NCBI GenBank assembly: GCA_963678675.1
Contig: OY783195.1
Coordinates: forward strand, 13,490,505 to 13,554,504
Direction of reading: 5' to 3'
DNA length: 64,000 nucleotides
Origin: Xiphydria camelus
Lineage: Eukaryota; Arthropoda; Insecta; Hymenoptera; Xiphydriidae
Part shown: positions 61,480 through 64,000 of the stretch, piece by piece
How positions within the stretch are numbered: the stretch's first letter is position 1
Layout: every line of letters starts with the position of its first letter
Notes under the pieces: model-generated
Seen by the model: only the letters and a program-made list of their open reading frames with translations
What the model was told of the DNA's origin: nothing
Databases searched by the model: none
Program-made: the position numbers and the translations under genes

Positions 61480-61605
61480 GGGCCGGTTTTACCAACACGG
61501 TATAAACGCGGTATAGCGCTATACTGAGAATAACCAGCAATAAGCCTTATGGTTATTCTCAGTATAGCGCTATACCGCGTTTATACCTGTTGGTAAAACC
61601 GGCCC
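61480..61605. mobile_element. 126-bp hairpin MITE, Harbinger-type ends
   Basis: GGGCCGGTTTTACCAACACG, GTATAAACGCGGTATAGCGC, TATACTGAGAATAACC is mirrored with one mismatch (CCTGTTGG versus CCAACACG), loop about 15 nt. TAA flanks both sides (61,477-61,479; 61,606-61,608). The GGGCCG-x3-CCAAC end resembles the Harbinger element at 34,012. Confidence 0.85.
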
Positions 61606-62246
61606 TAAATAATAAAGTTATATTAGGTGTACAAATAAGTTTTAGGACACTTCCATTCCGTGTCATAAAAGTAATTCAAAGTTACCGCTCACGTATTATA
61701 TGGTGGAACTTGTTATGTAGTATCGAAACATAAGGGAGTCATAGATATAACCTTCAGATTCTATGAATAAAACATGCAGACCGATAAGCTCTTTATTAGA
61801 CACTGCATTCGCTATGACTTCCATCGAGGAAAAAGTGTTAGAAAGCATGTGGATCGATCTGTTCTGTTCTTGGGGACGACATTGTATCTAAAAGTACATG
61901 TAAGTATTGGTATAAGAGATTTAAAGACGGTGATTTTTATGTTAGTGACCGAGAACGTACCGGGGCCCCTGTAAAGGTGGACGACCAGGAACGGCAAGCG
62001 TTGTTGGATGGAAATTCTTGCCCGACGGAAAAACAACTTTCAGAACAGCTAGGAATAACAACAAACTATTTCCTATCGCTTTGAAGCAATGAGAAAAATT
62101 CGAAAAGGAACAAAATGGGTGCCACACTCTTTGACTCAAGCAAATAAAAATAGCCGTCTTGACATATATTTGAATCTTTACAACAAGCAACAAAGAAAGT
62201 CTTTTTTATGGAAAATTGTGACCGGCGATGAAAAGTGGATTTTCCT

Positions 62247-62998
62247 CACTCATGCCCATTTCGAGGCCTTTTCCAGTCTACTTTTAGACCGTAAGATGGC
62301 GTTTTTCCCGCGTGTCACCGACTGGGAGTCCGTAGACTATTAAAAACACTTTACTCGGACTGACGCGAATACTTAGTCGAAGTGGGTCCTTTTTTCAAAT
62401 TGACGAACGGAACATGAAATGAGCAGAGTATAGCTATCTCACTTCGTCAGCTGACACTGTTGCACTCTGATTGGCGCGATTGCTTAGTCCGAAGTGGGTC
62501 TTTTTCAAATTGACGATCGCAACGTGAAATTAACCGTATCGAATCGATTCATGCGAGTCGACTGAAGGATGCACGAGACTACCTACACGAAACCTATAAG
62601 TGTAAAATAAAAATATGGAGAGAAAAAGCGTCATTATCCCGAAAAGCGATGAAGAAGGCGACGAATTTCAAAATATCGTGAAACAAGAGCTAAATTGTAC
62701 TTCGACATCGAGTGTAGAGATAAATTTACATTCGTTGAGTTATCAAGAGAATGTAGAAAGTGATAATAACCTCGCTGACGACAACATCCCGCAGGACGTC
62801 CTCAATGAAGCTCGTGAGGCTGAGTTTATAAAATTGCTTTAGATTTTTGCTATTTTTTCAATGGGGGGGCTTCGGATTTTTCAGACTGTCTTCAAGCCGA
62901 AGGCGAGCCCCGTCCCCCCACCATCCCTCGTGCCACGACTTGAACACAGTCTGAAAAAGCCTCGGATTACCGCCTTATGACATAAGATACTATTATTT
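62247..62998 (+). mobile_element. Insert in the mariner gene with its own small frame
   Basis: Mariner homology breaks after TGGATTTT (62,246) and resumes at ATAATCCGAAACGC (62,999). ATTTT before and TATTATTTTG after may be the target duplication. The insert has two direct repeats of about 70 bp (CTTAGTC(C)GAAGTGGGTC, TCAAATTGACGA, at 62,371 and 62,485), a TATA-poor leader, a 75-codon frame, and a terminal stem (GGATTTTTCAGACTGT against ACAGTCTGAAAAAG) at 62,872-62,958. Type unknown. Confidence 0.6.
62615..62842 (+). CDS. Hypothetical 75-residue acidic protein in the mariner insert
   Basis: An uninterrupted frame from ATG 62,615 (context AAAATATGGAG) to TAG 62,840-62,842: MERKSVIIPKSDEEGDEFQN, a Ser/Asn-rich middle and an acidic tail DVLNEAREAEFIKLL. 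No signal peptide, membrane segment or known motif. It may be the first exon or N-terminus of a larger gene captured by the insert. No homologue recognised; coding status unproven. Confidence 0.35.
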   Translation: MERKSVIIPKSDEEGDEFQNIVKQELNCTSTSSVEINLHSLSYQENVESDNNLADDNIPQDVLNEAREAEFIKLL

Positions 62999-63632
62999 TG
63001 ATAATCCGAAACGCTGATATCATTGGGTTGACCCCGGCGAGCCGACGACATCGACACCAAAGCACAATATTCACGGTGACAAAGTCATGCTGTGTATATG
63101 GTGGGATATGAAAGGCGTACTCCATTATGAACTTCTGAAACATGACCAGACAGTTACTGCCGATCGCTATCATCAACAATCAATACGATTGAACCAAGAA
63201 ACTGACCAAAAGCATCCATTTACTGGCAAAGGAAAACGTTCAGTAAAACTGCTTCATGACAACGCCAGGTCTGATATGGGTAAACCGGTCATGGATACGC
63301 TAACGGCTCTTAGATGGGAAGTTGTATCACACCCGGCGTATTCACCAGACTTAGCTCCAACTGATTTTCACTTGTTTCGGAAAATGCAAAACGAATTGTC
63401 TGATGTGAGATTCAAAACATTTGAAGAAGTTCAAAAATGGGTCGATAACTTTCTCATCTCGCAAGATACAACTTTCTTTGCGGAAGGCATCCGTGAATTG
63501 CCTAAAAGATGGCTGAAGGTAATTGAAAAGGAGGGGGATTATTTTGATGAATAAATGAATTTTACTATTCAAAAATAAATTTGAATGTTTACAAGTGTCC
63601 TAAAACTTATTTATACACCTAATATATTAAAT

Positions 63633-63878
63633 CTGTGGTACTAAGTCAAAACCCGATATGTCAAAAAAAGCGATTTTTTGTTTTTAATGGCAATATGTAC
63701 AGTCAGCAATGAAGAATATGATGGCAAAACCCGATATGGCTCCAAATCACCTACAACTTGTAGGTTAACAAAATAATATTCCGATTACGCTCTACGCCCA
63801 TTGAATTGGTCGGTGGTTTGAAGCGTCTCCTGAAAAATCAACTTTCTTGACATATCGGGTTTTAACTTAGTACCACAG
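63633..63878. mobile_element. MITE with about 35-bp inverted repeats
   Basis: CTGTGGTACTAAGTCAAAAC, CCGATATGTCAA at the left mirrors TTGACATATCGGGTTTTAAC, TTAGTACCACAG at the right with one mismatch. An internal second copy AAAACCCGATATGGC lies at 63,725. It starts 11 bp after the mariner end. The last 120 bp of the window (63,879-64,000) hold nothing recognised. Confidence 0.75.
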
Positions 63879-64000
63879 AAAGGATGTCCACTGAATAAAG
63901 TAATGTCCCTGAAATCTTTTCAAACATTACAAAATAAGACAACAATGGGACTTTTCAGTTACATGCTCGTCATGTTCCTGAAACCTTCCTAAAAGGTGTT

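Larger units (their letters stand above)
61774..63554 (+). pseudogene. Mariner (DD34D) transposase, split
   Basis: The N-terminal helix-turn-helix region starts MQTDKLFIRHCIRYDFHRGK, then with frame changes near 61,840 and 61,940 KYWYKRFKDGDFYVSDRERT and EKQLSEQLGITT. KGTKWVPHSLTQANK follows near 62,107, then IVTGDEKWIF with the first Asp (62,227-62,229). After the insert: DNPKR, a TGA (63,012-63,014), YHWVDPGEPTTSTPK, MLCIWWDMKGVLHYELLK, LLHDNARSDMGK (second Asp 63,258-63,260), YSPDLAPTDFHLFRKMQ (third Asp 63,363-63,365, 34 residues after the second). It ends at the TAA of 63,552-63,554. Frameshifts, a stop and the insert inactivate it. Confidence 0.85.
61623..63622 (+). mobile_element. Mariner element interrupted by a 752-bp insert
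   Basis: Inverted ends TTAGGTGTACAAATAAGTTT (left) and TTAGGTGTATAAATAAGTTT (right), continuing TAGGACACTT, flanked by TA (61,621-61,622; 63,623-63,624). Without the insert it is about 1.25 kb, standard for mariner. All three catalytic acidic residues are still encoded. Confidence 0.9.

Overview
This is animal nuclear DNA, most likely from an insect. A hymenopteran is plausible because both LINEs resemble ant and wasp elements, but I infer this and did not test it. The window is AT-rich and packed with transposable elements. It has eukaryotic splice signals, no operons, no bacterial-style gene spacing, and no intact host gene, rRNA or functional tRNA. Almost every coding region is a decayed transposon gene, and many are split by later insertions.

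1-9.4 kb: a 5'-truncated non-LTR retrotransposon (LINE copy A, 454-6236) is interrupted by a retroposon carrying a 129-bp tandem array. Next comes a minus-strand zinc-finger gene fragment (6240-8495) split by a 1,090-bp solo LTR with a perfect 4-bp target duplication. 9.4-14.7 kb: a nearly complete but decayed Transib element (RAG1 superfamily) whose ends read CACAGTG and CACTATG. A 2.3-kb fold-back element sits inside its transposase gene. 14.7-20 kb: a repeat block, a perfect hairpin MITE, and a broken copy of a multi-copy animal protein family of transposase type (16.9-18.7 kb). 20.7-23.4 kb: a 2.7-kb element with inverted arms of about 1,063 bp that are about 99% identical, around a spliced coding fragment.

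24.8-26.1 kb: a Tc1/mariner remnant holding a Harbinger derivative with a MADF exon. 26.4-33.4 kb: one short unrecognised reading frame is split by a 5.4-kb TTAA fold-back (itself holding a TA-flanked element that holds a mariner) and by a 1.1-kb TTA-flanked element. An unoccupied copy of the same sequence lies at 24.2-24.3 kb. 33.7-35.6 kb: another TA-flanked element containing a PIF/Harbinger element. 36.6-40.65 kb: LINE copy B, containing a TTAA MITE.

40.7-54 kb: tRNA-derived SINE pieces, palindromic MITEs, microsatellites, and coding scraps of further transposase-like families. 54.5-64 kb: TTAA elements, a piggyBac remnant with its cysteine-rich tail, a large compound element with CACAGCTC ends, hairpin MITEs, and a mariner (61,623-63,622) carrying a 752-bp insert.

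Two results stand out. First, one family of inverted-repeat elements with CACAG ends and TTA/TAA target duplications accompanies the 16.9-kb and 32-kb protein family. It is documented by a frame-restoring insertion and by an empty site inside the window. Second, the Transib copy can be reconstructed end to end. Boundaries rest on terminal inverted repeats and target duplications read by eye; no database search was possible.
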